64,000 nt of DNA, taken from Rhizobium sp. ACO-34A (GTDB taxonomy: Bacteria > Pseudomonadota > Alphaproteobacteria > Rhizobiales > Rhizobiaceae). Numbering within the stretch: the stretch's first letter is position 1; every line of letters begins with the position of its first letter. A program made the position numbers and the translations under genes. The notes below the pieces were generated by a model. The model was not told the DNA's origin. It searched no databases and saw nothing but the letters and a program-made list of their open reading frames with translations. The stretch is taken from contig CP021371.1 in assembly GCA_002600635.1 (NCBI GenBank), positions 2,607,001 through 2,671,000 on the forward strand, read 5' to 3'. This document shows, one piece after another, positions 28,263 through 37,131 of the stretch.

Positions 28263-29150
28263 ATGCAGCAGGATGCGGATATCAAACGTAGCGATATCGT
28301 TTTTGAGGCAGCCGATGGGTTTCCCCTCGCCGGTACGCTCTTCGAAGGCGCGGGCAATGGTCCCCTCGCCCTGATCTCATCGGCCGCTGCGGTACCGCGC
28401 ACTATCTATGCACGCTTCGCCCAGCATCTCGTCGCGGCCCACGGCTATCGCGCCGTCCTGACCTATGACTATCGCGGGGTATCCGCCTCGAAACTTCCGC
28501 CGGGGTGGCGCGCCCTGCCCCGCATGGCGGACTGGGCGGAAAAGGATATGCCTGCAGCCATCGACCGGCTTGAGCGTCTGGCGCCCGGTCATCCGATGGT
28601 CGGTATCGGTCAGTCCTTCGGCGGACAGGCACTCGGTCTCTGTGGCCGCGCCGCCAGTTTCGAACGCTATCTGATGGTTGCCGTCATGTCGGGCCACTGG
28701 CGCTACACCGATGAGCCCTTGAAGGTCTTCGCAGCGATGAACCTGATCGGCGTGCCGCTTGCCATGCTGACCGGTAGCGTCCCGGGCTGGTTGGGTCTTG
28801 GAGAAACACTGCCCGGAACGGTCTTCCGCCAATGGGCGAGATGGGGCCGATCCGCGGACTATTTCTTCGCTGATCCTACCATGGATGCGGCAAGGCGTTT
28901 CGCCGAAGTCCGCACCCCGATCCTGTCGATCGGTGTCGAAGACGACCCATGGGCGACACCCCGTGCGCAGCAAGCCATACTGAAAGGATATGTCAACGCA
29001 TCGGTAGAACGGCTCCGGGTCAGTCCGCCGCCCGGCCAGACGATCGGCCACCTTGGCTTCTTCCGCCCGACATTCCGGGAAAACCTCTGGGAACCGGCAA
29101 TAGACTGGCTCAACGGCGCATCCCAGACAAACGCAGTGCTGGCGTCTTGA
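28263..29150 (+). CDS. Alpha/beta hydrolase, serine type
   Basis: The 295-residue protein has the alpha/beta-hydrolase fold signs: YDYRGVSAS after the first strands and the nucleophile elbow GQSFGG. A late acid (SIGVEDDPWATP) and His (GHLGFFRP) complete a likely Ser-Asp-His triad. No signal peptide is present. The family covers predicted esterases and lipases; the substrate is unknown. It lies convergent with gor. Confidence 0.8.
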   Translation: MQQDADIKRSDIVFEAADGFPLAGTLFEGAGNGPLALISSAAAVPRTIYARFAQHLVAAHGYRAVLTYDYRGVSASKLPPGWRALPRMADWAEKDMPAAIDRLERLAPGHPMVGIGQSFGGQALGLCGRAASFERYLMVAVMSGHWRYTDEPLKVFAAMNLIGVPLAMLTGSVPGWLGLGETLPGTVFRQWARWGRSADYFFADPTMDAARRFAEVRTPILSIGVEDDPWATPRAQQAILKGYVNASVERLRVSPPPGQTIGHLGFFRPTFRENLWEPAIDWLNGASQTNAVLAS

Positions 29151-29198
29151 GGTCCGCCAGCAAGGGCGGACCTCTGTAGCATCCGGGAAGCGGAGCGC

Positions 29199-30587
29199 TC
29201 AGACGCGCTCGCCGTTCCTGATCCGGTAGCTCGGATTGTACATCGTCACCAGTTCTTCAGCGGCCGTCGGATGCACGGCCATCGTCCGGTCGAAATCATC
29301 CTTGGTGCAGCCGGCCTTCAGCGTGATGCCGAGAAGTTGAGCCATTTCGCCGGCGTCGTGACCGAGAATATGGGCACCTACCACCTTGCGGTCCGCGGCA
29401 TTGACGATCAGCTTCATGATCGTCTTTTCCGCACGGCCGGAAAGCGTGGCCTTCATCGGCCGGAACTGGGCGCGGTAGACTTCGATTTCATCGAACTTCT
29501 TCGCAGCCGCCTCTTCCGAAAGGCCGACCGTGCCGATCTCCGGCTGGGAGAAGACCGCTGTCGCGATAAGGTCGTGATCCGGCGAGGTCGGATTGTTCTT
29601 GTACTCGGTCTCGATGAAGCACATGGCCTCGTGGATCGCCACCGGCGTCAGCTGCACCCTGTCGGTGACATCGCCAAGCGCGAAGATGCTCGGCACGTTG
29701 GTGCGCGAATACTGGTCGACGATGATGGCGCCCCGCTCGTTGGTGGCGACACCCGCGGCTTCGAGCCCCAGGCCCTTGGTATAGGGATCGCGACCGAGCG
29801 CCAGCATGACCTGATCCGCAACCAGCGTGCCGTTGCTCTTCGTTTCCGCAGCAAGGCGTCCGTCAGCCGTCCTGGCGACGGAGACGAAATGGTCATAGAG
29901 AATGATGCGGATGCCCTTCTGCTCCATGGCCTCATGCAGGCCGCGACGCATATCGTGGTCGAAGCGGTTGAGGATCTCGGCACCACGATAGATCAGCGTC
30001 GTTTCGACACCGAGACCGTGGAAGATGTTGGCGAATTCGACCGCGATGTAACCGCCGCCGGCGATCACGATGGACTTCGGCAGTTCCGGAAGGTGGAACG
30101 CCTCGTTCGACGAGATGCAGAGGTCGTGGCCGGGCAGAGCCGCATGCGGATTGGGAGCACCGCCGACGGCGATGATGATCTTCTCGGCCGTCACGACCTT
30201 GCCGCTCTTGGTGAGACGCACGCTGTTCGGGCCGACGATTTCGGCGCGTGTCTCGAGGATGTCCGCTCCGGCGTTTTCGAGGCCCTTGCGATAAAGACCT
30301 TCCAGCCGGTCGATTTCCTTGTCCTTGGCGGCGATCAGAGCCTTCCAGTCGAAACGGCTTTCGCCGACCGTCCAGCCGAAGCCGGCGGCATCCTCGAAAT
30401 GCTCATGATACTGCGAGGCATAGACGAAGAGCTTCTTCGGCACGCAGCCGCGAATGACGCAGGTGCCGCCGAAACGGTATTCCTCGGCAATGGCCACTTT
30501 CTTGCCAAGCGAGGCAGCAAGCCTTCCGCTGCGGACACCGCCCGAACCACCACCGATCACGAACAGGTCATAATCGAAATTCGACAT
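29199..30587 (-). CDS. gor: Glutathione-disulfide reductase
   Basis: The 462-residue flavoprotein has the FAD-binding GGGSGGVRSGRLAA, the redox disulfide in GGTCVIRGCVPKK and a NAD(P)-binding GGGYIAVEFAN. The C-terminal dimer-interface His-Glu pair (AVHPTAAEE) is intact. It reduces oxidised glutathione with NADPH in the cytosol. Arg residues after the second nucleotide fold fit NADPH use. In this block the next genes on the same strand encode a DUF2059 protein and ribose-5-phosphate isomerase, a gene order I recall from other Rhizobiaceae. Confidence 0.95.
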   Translation of the reverse strand: MSNFDYDLFVIGGGSGGVRSGRLAASLGKKVAIAEEYRFGGTCVIRGCVPKKLFVYASQYHEHFEDAAGFGWTVGESRFDWKALIAAKDKEIDRLEGLYRKGLENAGADILETRAEIVGPNSVRLTKSGKVVTAEKIIIAVGGAPNPHAALPGHDLCISSNEAFHLPELPKSIVIAGGGYIAVEFANIFHGLGVETTLIYRGAEILNRFDHDMRRGLHEAMEQKGIRIILYDHFVSVARTADGRLAAETKSNGTLVADQVMLALGRDPYTKGLGLEAAGVATNERGAIIVDQYSRTNVPSIFALGDVTDRVQLTPVAIHEAMCFIETEYKNNPTSPDHDLIATAVFSQPEIGTVGLSEEAAAKKFDEIEVYRAQFRPMKATLSGRAEKTIMKLIVNAADRKVVGAHILGHDAGEMAQLLGITLKAGCTKDDFDRTMAVHPTAAEELVTMYNPSYRIRNGERV

Positions 30588-30698
30588 CGAAAAGCTCTCC
30601 TTGCAATCTCATTCATCGCGAACATAGCGAACCGCCACACGATATAGAGTGCCGGTGCAGCATTTGAAACGGGTGCGGTGCAACGCAAGCGCAAAAAG

Positions 30699-30725
30699 AA
30701 AGGCCCGGATGCTATCCGGGCCTTT
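30699..30725 (-). terminator. Terminator of the DUF2059 gene
   Basis: AAAGGCCCGGAT pairs with ATCCGGGCCTTT. On the minus strand it is followed by TTTCTTTTTG, a classical U-tract, just after the DUF2059 stop. Confidence 0.88.
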
Positions 30726-30747
30726 CCTTGAAAATTGATTGCGCAAT

Positions 30748-31290
30748 TTACTGCTTCGGCGCTTCTGCCGGAGCCTGCGCGCCGACTTCCTTGAGAAGCG
30801 CGTCGTTCGCCTGCTTTTCCAGATCGCGGGCAACGCCGGAAGTCCAGATATCCGCGGCCTTCAGCAGCTCGCGGGTTGCGATCGGGCCGTCCTTCAGAAG
30901 CTTCTTGCCAGCGTCGCTCGAATAGAAAGCAGCGATAGCCTTGAGTTCATCGATGGAGAAAGCCTTCGCGTAAACGAGAGCAGATTCATTCTCCAGATCG
31001 GCGCGGCGCGGCGCGATCTTCAGCGCTTCTTCCTCAACCGTCTTGGAAATCTGATCCTGAAGGTTCGGATAGGCCTGGATGAGCTGTGTCACCAGACGAT
31101 CCATGATGTTCGGCAGGATGTTGTCGAAACGGTCGGTCACACCAAGCGAAGAGATGGCTGCGCGTGCGGCCTGCAGGTGTTCCGGCGACACTTCCTGTGC
31201 CTTGGCGGAAGCGGCCAGCATCATGCTGCCGGCAACGAGCGCGACCGAGGCAACACGGCTCAGACCCGAAAACTTGATCATGAAATTCAC
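30748..31290 (-). CDS. Periplasmic DUF2059 protein
   Basis: The 180-residue protein has a signal peptide (VASVALVAGSMMLAASAKA) and a helical domain with LKAIAAFYSSDAGKKLL, the hallmark of DUF2059. It should be periplasmic. No activity is established for the family. ATG at 31290 or 31281 could be the start. It lies 9 bases after rpiA on the same strand and ends in a strong terminator, so it is the last gene of a two-gene unit. Confidence 0.85.
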   Translation of the reverse strand: MNFMIKFSGLSRVASVALVAGSMMLAASAKAQEVSPEHLQAARAAISSLGVTDRFDNILPNIMDRLVTQLIQAYPNLQDQISKTVEEEALKIAPRRADLENESALVYAKAFSIDELKAIAAFYSSDAGKKLLKDGPIATRELLKAADIWTSGVARDLEKQANDALLKEVGAQAPAEAPKQ

Positions 31291-31299
31291 AGCTCCTGT

Positions 31300-31998
31300 T
31301 TAGTTCTTTGCGCCCATTACCCGCGCACCCGCCGGACCGGCGATGATGGCAAGCGAGGCCAAGTTGATGAATAATCCGTGTTCGACCACACCGGGGATTG
31401 TGTTCAGCGCACTTGCCAAGGCCTCTGCATCAGGAATGCGGCCAAAAGATGCGTCGAGAATAAGATGTCCACCATCCGTTTTGAACACCTCCCCGTCAGA
31501 CATGCGCATGCGCAATTCACCAGAAAGGCCAAGCCGGGCAGCGACTTTTTCGATGGAAATCCGGGTCGCGACCTGACCGAAGGGATTGATCTCGATCGGC
31601 AGCGGAAAGCGCCCAAGCACATCCACGACCTTGCTTTCGTCGGCGATCACAATCATACGCGAAGAGGCGGCCGCGACGATCTTTTCGCGCAGCAGCGCGC
31701 CGCCGCCGCCCTTTACCAGCCGAAGGGCCGCGTCGACTTCGTCCGCACCATCGATGGTAAGGTCGAGTTCGGGAAGTTCGTCGAGCGATTTCAGCGGTAC
31801 GCCAAGCTCGACGCAGAGCCGCGCGGTGCGCTCGGACGTCGGAACGCCTTCGACCTTGAGGCCGCCGGCGACCTTTTCAGCGAGCAGACGGACGAATTCC
31901 TCCGCAGTAGAACCGGTGCCGATGCCGAGGCGCATACCGTCCTCGACGTGCTCCAGAGCCGCTGCGGCGGCCTTGATCTTCATCTCGCGGGCGTCCAT
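31300..31998 (-). CDS. rpiA: Ribose-5-phosphate isomerase A
   Basis: The 232-residue protein shows the RpiA motifs: [11 protein letters not shown] (phosphate binding), DGADE and [11 protein letters not shown] (catalytic Asp and Lys region). It interconverts ribose 5-phosphate and ribulose 5-phosphate in the pentose phosphate pathway. Length is normal. It is divergent from gph by 158 bases. Confidence 0.95.
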   Translation of the reverse strand: MDAREMKIKAAAAALEHVEDGMRLGIGTGSTAEEFVRLLAEKVAGGLKVEGVPTSERTARLCVELGVPLKSLDELPELDLTIDGADEVDAALRLVKGGGGALLREKIVAAASSRMIVIADESKVVDVLGRFPLPIEINPFGQVATRISIEKVAARLGLSGELRMRMSDGEVFKTDGGHLILDASFGRIPDAEALASALNTIPGVVEHGLFINLASLAIIAGPAGARVMGAKN

Positions 31999-32156
31999 GC
32001 GCCGAAAACTCCCATCTGTTGCGTCGAGTGCTGTTTACACGGCTCATAGCCCGAACGAAAGCCCCTTTCCGATACCGGCGTCGCGGTTGCCTTTTGTCAG
32101 GCTTTCGCCTAACCGCAGGGAGGAAAACAGCCAGTCACGCAGGATGGAGCCAGCCC

Positions 32157-32834
32157 TTGACCGCCCCCACCATCGTCTTCGATCTCGACGGCACCCTTGT
32201 CGATACCGCCCCCGATCTCGTCGAGAGCCTCAACCATACGATCGCCGTGGCAAATCTCGAGCCGGTCACCTATGCCGATCTCACCAATCTCGTCGGACAG
32301 GGCGCACGCGTCATGATCGCTCGCGCCTTTGCACTGCGTGGTACACCGCTTTCCGATGACGAACTTCCCGCCCTGCTCGATCGCTTCATCGATCACTACA
32401 AGGCCCACATGCCGGGCGAAAGCCGCCCCTTCCCCGGTCTTCTCGCAGCGCTGGACCGTTTGACCGAGGCGGGCTTCAACCTCGCGGTCTGCACCAACAA
32501 GCTGGAAGAGCTGGCCCTGCCGCTCATCGAGAAGCTGGACATGGCCCACTACTTCAAGGCGATTGCAGGCGGCGATACGTTTGCGGTGAGGAAGCCGGAT
32601 CCCGGCCATCTGACCAGCACCATCGAACGGGCCGGAGGCGACCCGCGGCTGGCCGTGATGGTCGGTGACAGCGACAACGACATTCTGGCGGCGCGCAATG
32701 CGGAAATCCCGTCGATTGCCGTTCCGTTCGGCTATTCGCACGAGCCTATCGAAAGCCTGGGCGCCGACCGGCTCATCAGGCATTTCGACGAGCTGGATGC
32801 GGAATTGATCGGTGAACTGCTCGGCAATCGCTGA
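32157..32834 (+). CDS. gph: Phosphoglycolate phosphatase (HAD superfamily)
   Basis: The 225-residue HAD-IA hydrolase has motif I DLDGTLVDTAPD, motif II (VCTNK), Lys in RKPDPGHL and motif IV GDSDNDILAARN. It dephosphorylates 2-phosphoglycolate. The TTG at 32157 is chosen because GGAG lies seven bases upstream and the protein then starts TAPTIVFDLDGTL, as expected for the family; earlier in-frame starts only add an unlikely leader. Cytosolic. Confidence 0.9.
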   Translation: MTAPTIVFDLDGTLVDTAPDLVESLNHTIAVANLEPVTYADLTNLVGQGARVMIARAFALRGTPLSDDELPALLDRFIDHYKAHMPGESRPFPGLLAALDRLTEAGFNLAVCTNKLEELALPLIEKLDMAHYFKAIAGGDTFAVRKPDPGHLTSTIERAGGDPRLAVMVGDSDNDILAARNAEIPSIAVPFGYSHEPIESLGADRLIRHFDELDAELIGELLGNR

Positions 32835-32851
32835 GCAGTTCACTCATTTCG

Positions 32852-34690
32852 TTAAGAGCGGCTGCGCGCGTCGGTCGTGACCGTAAAGGCCTTCTGCGTG
32901 GCTGCATCGCGGCCGTAGACATCGTCGAAATACTCGACCACGCCGTTCTTGTTCGGCCAAGCCGTGAAGTAGGACACGTAGACCGGGATCTTCTGCGGCA
33001 CCTGGACGGCGCGGTTCTGACCGGATGCGATCTGCTTGCCGATTTCGCTGACGGTCGTCCCCATCACGGCGGCCGCCATCTCACGCGGCTCGGCAAGACG
33101 CACACAGCCGTGGCTGAGCGCCCGCATGTCCCGCTTGAAGAAGCTCTTCGACGGCGTGTCATGCATGTAGATCGCATGCGCATTCGGGAAGAGGATCTTG
33201 AGTTCGCCAAGAGCATTGTCGCCACCCGGCGGCTGGCGCACGTCGACGGAATGCGTCGTGTTCCAATCCACGGCGGACGAAGAGACCGTGCGGCCGTTAT
33301 AGCTCACCTGATAGCCGAGGCGATCGAGGTAGGACGGGTCCTGCCGCAGCTTGGGCAGCATCTCGTTGACGATGATCGACTTCGGCACGCCCCAGTAGGG
33401 GTTGAACTCGACGGTCTGGATCATGTCCTGGAAAAAATAGGTCTGGTTGGACTTGGAGCCGACCACGACCCGCATCGACAGTTGCTCGCGGCCTTCATTG
33501 TAATAGTAGACCATGTAGGCGGGCTGGTTGATGAAGACGTAGCGCTGGCCGAAGTCGGCGGGAAGCCAGCGGACTTCTTCCATCGCCACGACCAGCTTTT
33601 CGATCTTCTCTGCATTGCTGTGGCCGGTCAGCGCCCGGATGGTCGCACGACCGATCACGCCATCCGGCTTCAGGCCCTTTTCCTGCTGGAAGGCTTCGAC
33701 AAGAGCGACAAGTTCCGGCGTGTATTCCGGCGTGCCCAGATAGCTGTCCAGCACGGCACCATGCTGCGTCTTGAAAGCGTCGGAGGCCTGCGTCTTGATG
33801 ACGGCAAGGATGTTCGCCAGTTCCGGATTACTCTGGCCGGGCTTCAACAGCGTATCGGGCGCGATCGTGACGGTCACACCGCCGGCCTGACTGTCTTCAG
33901 CCTTCAGGCGGGCCAGTTCGGTCTTCATTGCCGTGAACTGGGCGTTATCCGGATCGCGGCTGCGAATATAGGCGCCGACATCGGGGCTGAGGCGGGCCAT
34001 GTTGAGGACCGGCTTCAGGTTGACAGACTTGCGCTTGAAGTCGTGGTAGCCCGAGAGCTTGTTCGGATCGATACGGCCGCGCACCGTGTCGTTCACATAG
34101 GTCAGAAGCTTGGCGGAAAGCGCCAGTTCGAAGCGGGCAAGATCCTTGGCAGCCTTGTCGGGATCAGCCGGATCGGTGGCATCCGACGGCAGGGCGACGG
34201 CATAGTCCGCAGGCGCAAGGCCGGCGACATCGGCAGCAGCCAATGCGGTCATCGCAGCGCGAGCCTGATCGGTGACGCCTGTCTCGGATACCCAGATCAG
34301 CGGCTTGCCGGACTTGTAGTAATCCTCGACAACCGCGGCGACATCTGCCGTTGCATTCACCTTGACTGAAGACAGGAAGTCCCGGGCACCGTGGGTTGCA
34401 GCAGCGTCCGTGCTGGCGGCTGCAGCGGGAATGGCGATCGCACGCGTCGCTTCGGCCTTGTAGGTGTAGTAGCGCGGTCCGGTAACCTTCGGCAGCGGCT
34501 CCGGATCGCCCATCTCCAGACCGCCATTGGCCTGAGGCTCGATGACGGAATTCATCGCCGGCCTGTTCTTTGCCGGACCGCCGCGCAGAAGATCCAGAAG
34601 TGTCGCTGCATTGGCGGAATGTGGGAAGGCATTGAAGCCCGTCACCGCGGCCAGCACTGCCGTTGCCGCGATCTTGTTGTATCTCGTCAT
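32852..34690 (-). CDS. L,D-transpeptidase, YcbB type
   Basis: Starting at MTRYNKIAATAVL the product is 612 residues with a signal peptide ending SANA. A peptidoglycan-binding domain is at about residues 320-380 (FQQEKGLKPDGVIGRATIRAL), and the YkuD catalytic domain follows, with His in YMHDTPSKSFF and the SHGCVRL active-site Cys. It makes 3-3 cross-links in the periplasm. Rhizobiales peptidoglycan is rich in these links at the growing pole, which fits the GPR-like protein at the left edge. The alternative start at 34762 adds 24 non-family residues. Confidence 0.92.
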   Translation of the reverse strand: MTRYNKIAATAVLAAVTGFNAFPHSANAATLLDLLRGGPAKNRPAMNSVIEPQANGGLEMGDPEPLPKVTGPRYYTYKAEATRAIAIPAAAASTDAAATHGARDFLSSVKVNATADVAAVVEDYYKSGKPLIWVSETGVTDQARAAMTALAAADVAGLAPADYAVALPSDATDPADPDKAAKDLARFELALSAKLLTYVNDTVRGRIDPNKLSGYHDFKRKSVNLKPVLNMARLSPDVGAYIRSRDPDNAQFTAMKTELARLKAEDSQAGGVTVTIAPDTLLKPGQSNPELANILAVIKTQASDAFKTQHGAVLDSYLGTPEYTPELVALVEAFQQEKGLKPDGVIGRATIRALTGHSNAEKIEKLVVAMEEVRWLPADFGQRYVFINQPAYMVYYYNEGREQLSMRVVVGSKSNQTYFFQDMIQTVEFNPYWGVPKSIIVNEMLPKLRQDPSYLDRLGYQVSYNGRTVSSSAVDWNTTHSVDVRQPPGGDNALGELKILFPNAHAIYMHDTPSKSFFKRDMRALSHGCVRLAEPREMAAAVMGTTVSEIGKQIASGQNRAVQVPQKIPVYVSYFTAWPNKNGVVEYFDDVYGRDAATQKAFTVTTDARSRS

Positions 34691-35054
34691 TTCGCTCTCG
34701 TTCCCGACATGGGTTCGTGACAAGCCGGCTCTGGGACGGCCGACCCTCTTGGCGCGGATCACTAGCGGATCAGCGCCATATTGAAAAGTTGTGACTGCTT
34801 AAGAACACGACCGACTCGCGCGTCAGATTTGGGTACATCTGACCGGAAATGTCTGTGGCATTCGACACAAAGTAAGTGAAAATATTCGTTAATTTTCCAT
34901 TTACCGATCACATGAAGTTGACCGGAGACACGACCTGCCGGATTTCGCAAATGCGAATTCGCAGTCATCAGTGCCAAATATGCCACGCAGCCGATGACGC
35001 GTCAGGCATTGCCCGGAAAGATGCCGGAAACGTTGTGAGATACCCCGCCCCTTT
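34691..35054. other. Intergenic region upstream of L,D-transpeptidase gene
   Basis: 364 bases without a supported gene. It is AT-richer than its surroundings and holds overlapping palindromes at 34944-34963: TTCGCA-AA-TGCGAA and TGCGAATTCGCA. GTTAATTTTCCATTTACC (about 34889) is one mismatch from a TTAA-N7-TTAA box. Confidence 0.45.
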
Positions 35055-35426
35055 TCAGGAGACGGCCGGACGGCCAGCAGGATTGCGGTTCGCCGTATCC
35101 TCGAAGACAGGACATCTCATCTCCGGGGCAGCGCTGCAGCAATCCTTCATCAGGGACACGGCCACCTGACGCAACAGCGGCGCCTCCACCCGATAGCGGA
35201 TATGTCTCCCCGCCCTCTCGCCGGAAATCAGTCCGGCATTGGTGAGCACCGTCAGATTGGTGGAAAGCGTGTTGGCGCGGATACCGAGGCGTTCGCCTAT
35301 ATCACCGGCGTTGAGCCCAGCCGGCGCATGACGCGCCAGCAGGCGAATGATCGAAAGGCGACCCTCGTGACCGAGAGCGGAAAGGGCCGCGAGAACGGGT
35401 TTGAAATCCGGGTTTCTGGAAGGCAT
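35055..35426 (-). CDS. ArsR-family regulator with C-terminal thiol cluster
   Basis: The 123-residue protein has a winged helix (GDIGERLGIRANTLSTNLTVL, GRHIRYRV). At the C-terminus are three cysteines (Cys96, Cys97, Cys105: KDCCSAAPEMRC), like the CC...C thiol site of arsenite-responsive ArsR proteins. No arsenical resistance gene is adjacent. Instead fumC is divergent across 146 bases, so fumC or the regulator itself may be the target. A TTGACA box (35478-35483) lies in that gap. The metalloid ligand is inferred from the Cys pattern. Confidence 0.88.
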   Translation of the reverse strand: MPSRNPDFKPVLAALSALGHEGRLSIIRLLARHAPAGLNAGDIGERLGIRANTLSTNLTVLTNAGLISGERAGRHIRYRVEAPLLRQVAVSLMKDCCSAAPEMRCPVFEDTANRNPAGRPAVS

Positions 35427-35572
35427 GGACTTTCACATCTCTAAAACGGGCTTTGCTCTGAGGGAGCAGCCAATAACTTGACAAATATAATCATGTAAAT
35501 GCTATTCGATTGCGTCCCGGCCACATCCTCCTAATGTGGCGGAACCCGTTGAACCAATCCGGAGCAGGAAAA

Positions 35573-36961
35573 ATGAATACCCGCACAGAAAGCGATACTT
35601 TCGGACCGATCGAAGTGGCAAGCGACCGTTATTGGGGCGCTCAGGCGGAACGTTCCCGCGGCAACTTCAAGATCGGCTGGGAAAAGCAGCCGCTTTCGGT
35701 AGTCCGCGCGCTCGGCATCGTCAAGCAGGCAGCAGCCCGCGCCAACATGGCCCTTGGCCATCTTGATCCCACCCTCGCAGACCCGATCATCAAGGCAGCA
35801 CAGGAAGTCATCGACGGCAAGCTCAACGACCACTTCCCGCTGGTCGTCTGGCAGACGGGTTCCGGCACCCAGTCCAACATGAACGCCAACGAGGTGATTT
35901 CCAACCGCGCCATCGAGATGCTCGGCGGCGTGATGGGCTCGAAGAAGCCGGTTCACCCCAACGACCACGTCAACATGAGCCAATCGTCGAACGACACCTA
36001 TCCGACGGCCATGCACATCGCCTGCGCGGAAGAGATCGTTCACCACCTGATCCCCGGCCTCAAGCATCTGCACGAAGCGCTCGACGCAAAGTCGAAGGCA
36101 TTCGCGCATATCATCAAGATCGGCCGCACCCACACCCAGGACGCCACGCCGCTGACCCTCGGCCAGGAATTCTCCGGCTATGCCGCCCAGGTCGCCTCCG
36201 CGATCAAGCGCATCGAACTGACGCTGCCGGGTCTCTACGAACTCGCCCAGGGCGGCACCGCGGTTGGCACCGGCCTGAATGCGCCGGTCGGCTTTGCCGA
36301 GAAGGTCGCGGAGGAAATCGCAAAGATCACCGACCTGCCCTTCGTCACGGCGCCCAACAAGTTCGAGGCGCTGGCGGCCCATGACGCCATGGTCTTCGCC
36401 CATGGTGCGATCAATGCCGCCGCCGCCGCCCTCTTCAAGATCGCCAACGACATCCGTTTCCTCGGCTCCGGCCCGCGCGCCGGCCTCGGCGAACTCTCCC
36501 TGCCGGAAAACGAGCCGGGCTCCTCGATCATGCCGGGCAAGGTCAACCCGACCCAGTCGGAAGCGCTCACCCAGGTCTGCGCCCACATCTTCGGCAATAA
36601 CGCGGCGATCACCTTCGCCGGCAGCCAGGGCCACTTCGAACTGAACGTCTACAATCCGATGATGGCCTACAACTTCCTGCAGTCGACCCAGCTGCTCGGC
36701 GATGCTGCACGCTCCTTCACCGACAATTGCGTCGTCGGCATCGAGGCGCGCGAAGACAACATCAAGCGCGGCGTGGAAAACTCGCTGATGCTGGTGACGG
36801 CGCTGAACACCCGCCTCGGCTACGACACCTGCGCCAAGATCGCCAAGACGGCTCACAAGAACGGCACGACGCTCCGGCAGGAAGCCGTCGGCGGCGGCTA
36901 CCTCACCAATGAGGAATTCGACGAACTGGTGCGGCCGGAACTGATGATCGGCCCGAAGTGA
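35573..36961 (+). CDS. fumC: Fumarate hydratase class II
   Basis: The 462-residue enzyme belongs to the aspartase/fumarase superfamily with the signature [17 protein letters not shown] and the [28 protein letters not shown] and [10 protein letters not shown] motifs. This class needs no iron. It interconverts fumarate and malate in the TCA cycle. The ATG at 35573 follows GGAGCAGGA. It is divergent from an ArsR gene and followed 170 bases later by a class I fumarase gene, an unusual side-by-side pairing of the two non-homologous forms. Confidence 0.96.
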   Translation: MNTRTESDTFGPIEVASDRYWGAQAERSRGNFKIGWEKQPLSVVRALGIVKQAAARANMALGHLDPTLADPIIKAAQEVIDGKLNDHFPLVVWQTGSGTQSNMNANEVISNRAIEMLGGVMGSKKPVHPNDHVNMSQSSNDTYPTAMHIACAEEIVHHLIPGLKHLHEALDAKSKAFAHIIKIGRTHTQDATPLTLGQEFSGYAAQVASAIKRIELTLPGLYELAQGGTAVGTGLNAPVGFAEKVAEEIAKITDLPFVTAPNKFEALAAHDAMVFAHGAINAAAAALFKIANDIRFLGSGPRAGLGELSLPENEPGSSIMPGKVNPTQSEALTQVCAHIFGNNAAITFAGSQGHFELNVYNPMMAYNFLQSTQLLGDAARSFTDNCVVGIEAREDNIKRGVENSLMLVTALNTRLGYDTCAKIAKTAHKNGTTLRQEAVGGGYLTNEEFDELVRPELMIGPK

Positions 36962-36996
36962 TGACAAGGCCCTGACGGGCCGGACGAACGAGTTAT

Positions 36997-37035
36997 CCGG
37001 CGAAAACCATGCCTGAAAAGTCAGGTTTTCGCCGG
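36997..37035 (+). terminator. 12-bp hairpin between fumC and class I fumarase genes
   Basis: CCGGCGAAAACC pairs perfectly with GGTTTTCGCCGG; the loop itself can form CCTGA/TCAGG. No T-run follows, so it could be a terminator, an mRNA processing site or a control element for the downstream fumarase. Confidence 0.55.
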
Positions 37036-37131
37036 TCTTCGAACGACTTTAGAACCATTGCAAAACAGGCCTTCCGGGACTAGACCGGCGTGCGAAATAC
37101 GCTTCCGCACATCGTCCAGAAAGGCTCCGCA

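Noticed and set aside
35531..36967. A 478-codon minus-strand frame opposite fumC
   Set aside because: Shadow of fumC; no motifs and no start signal.
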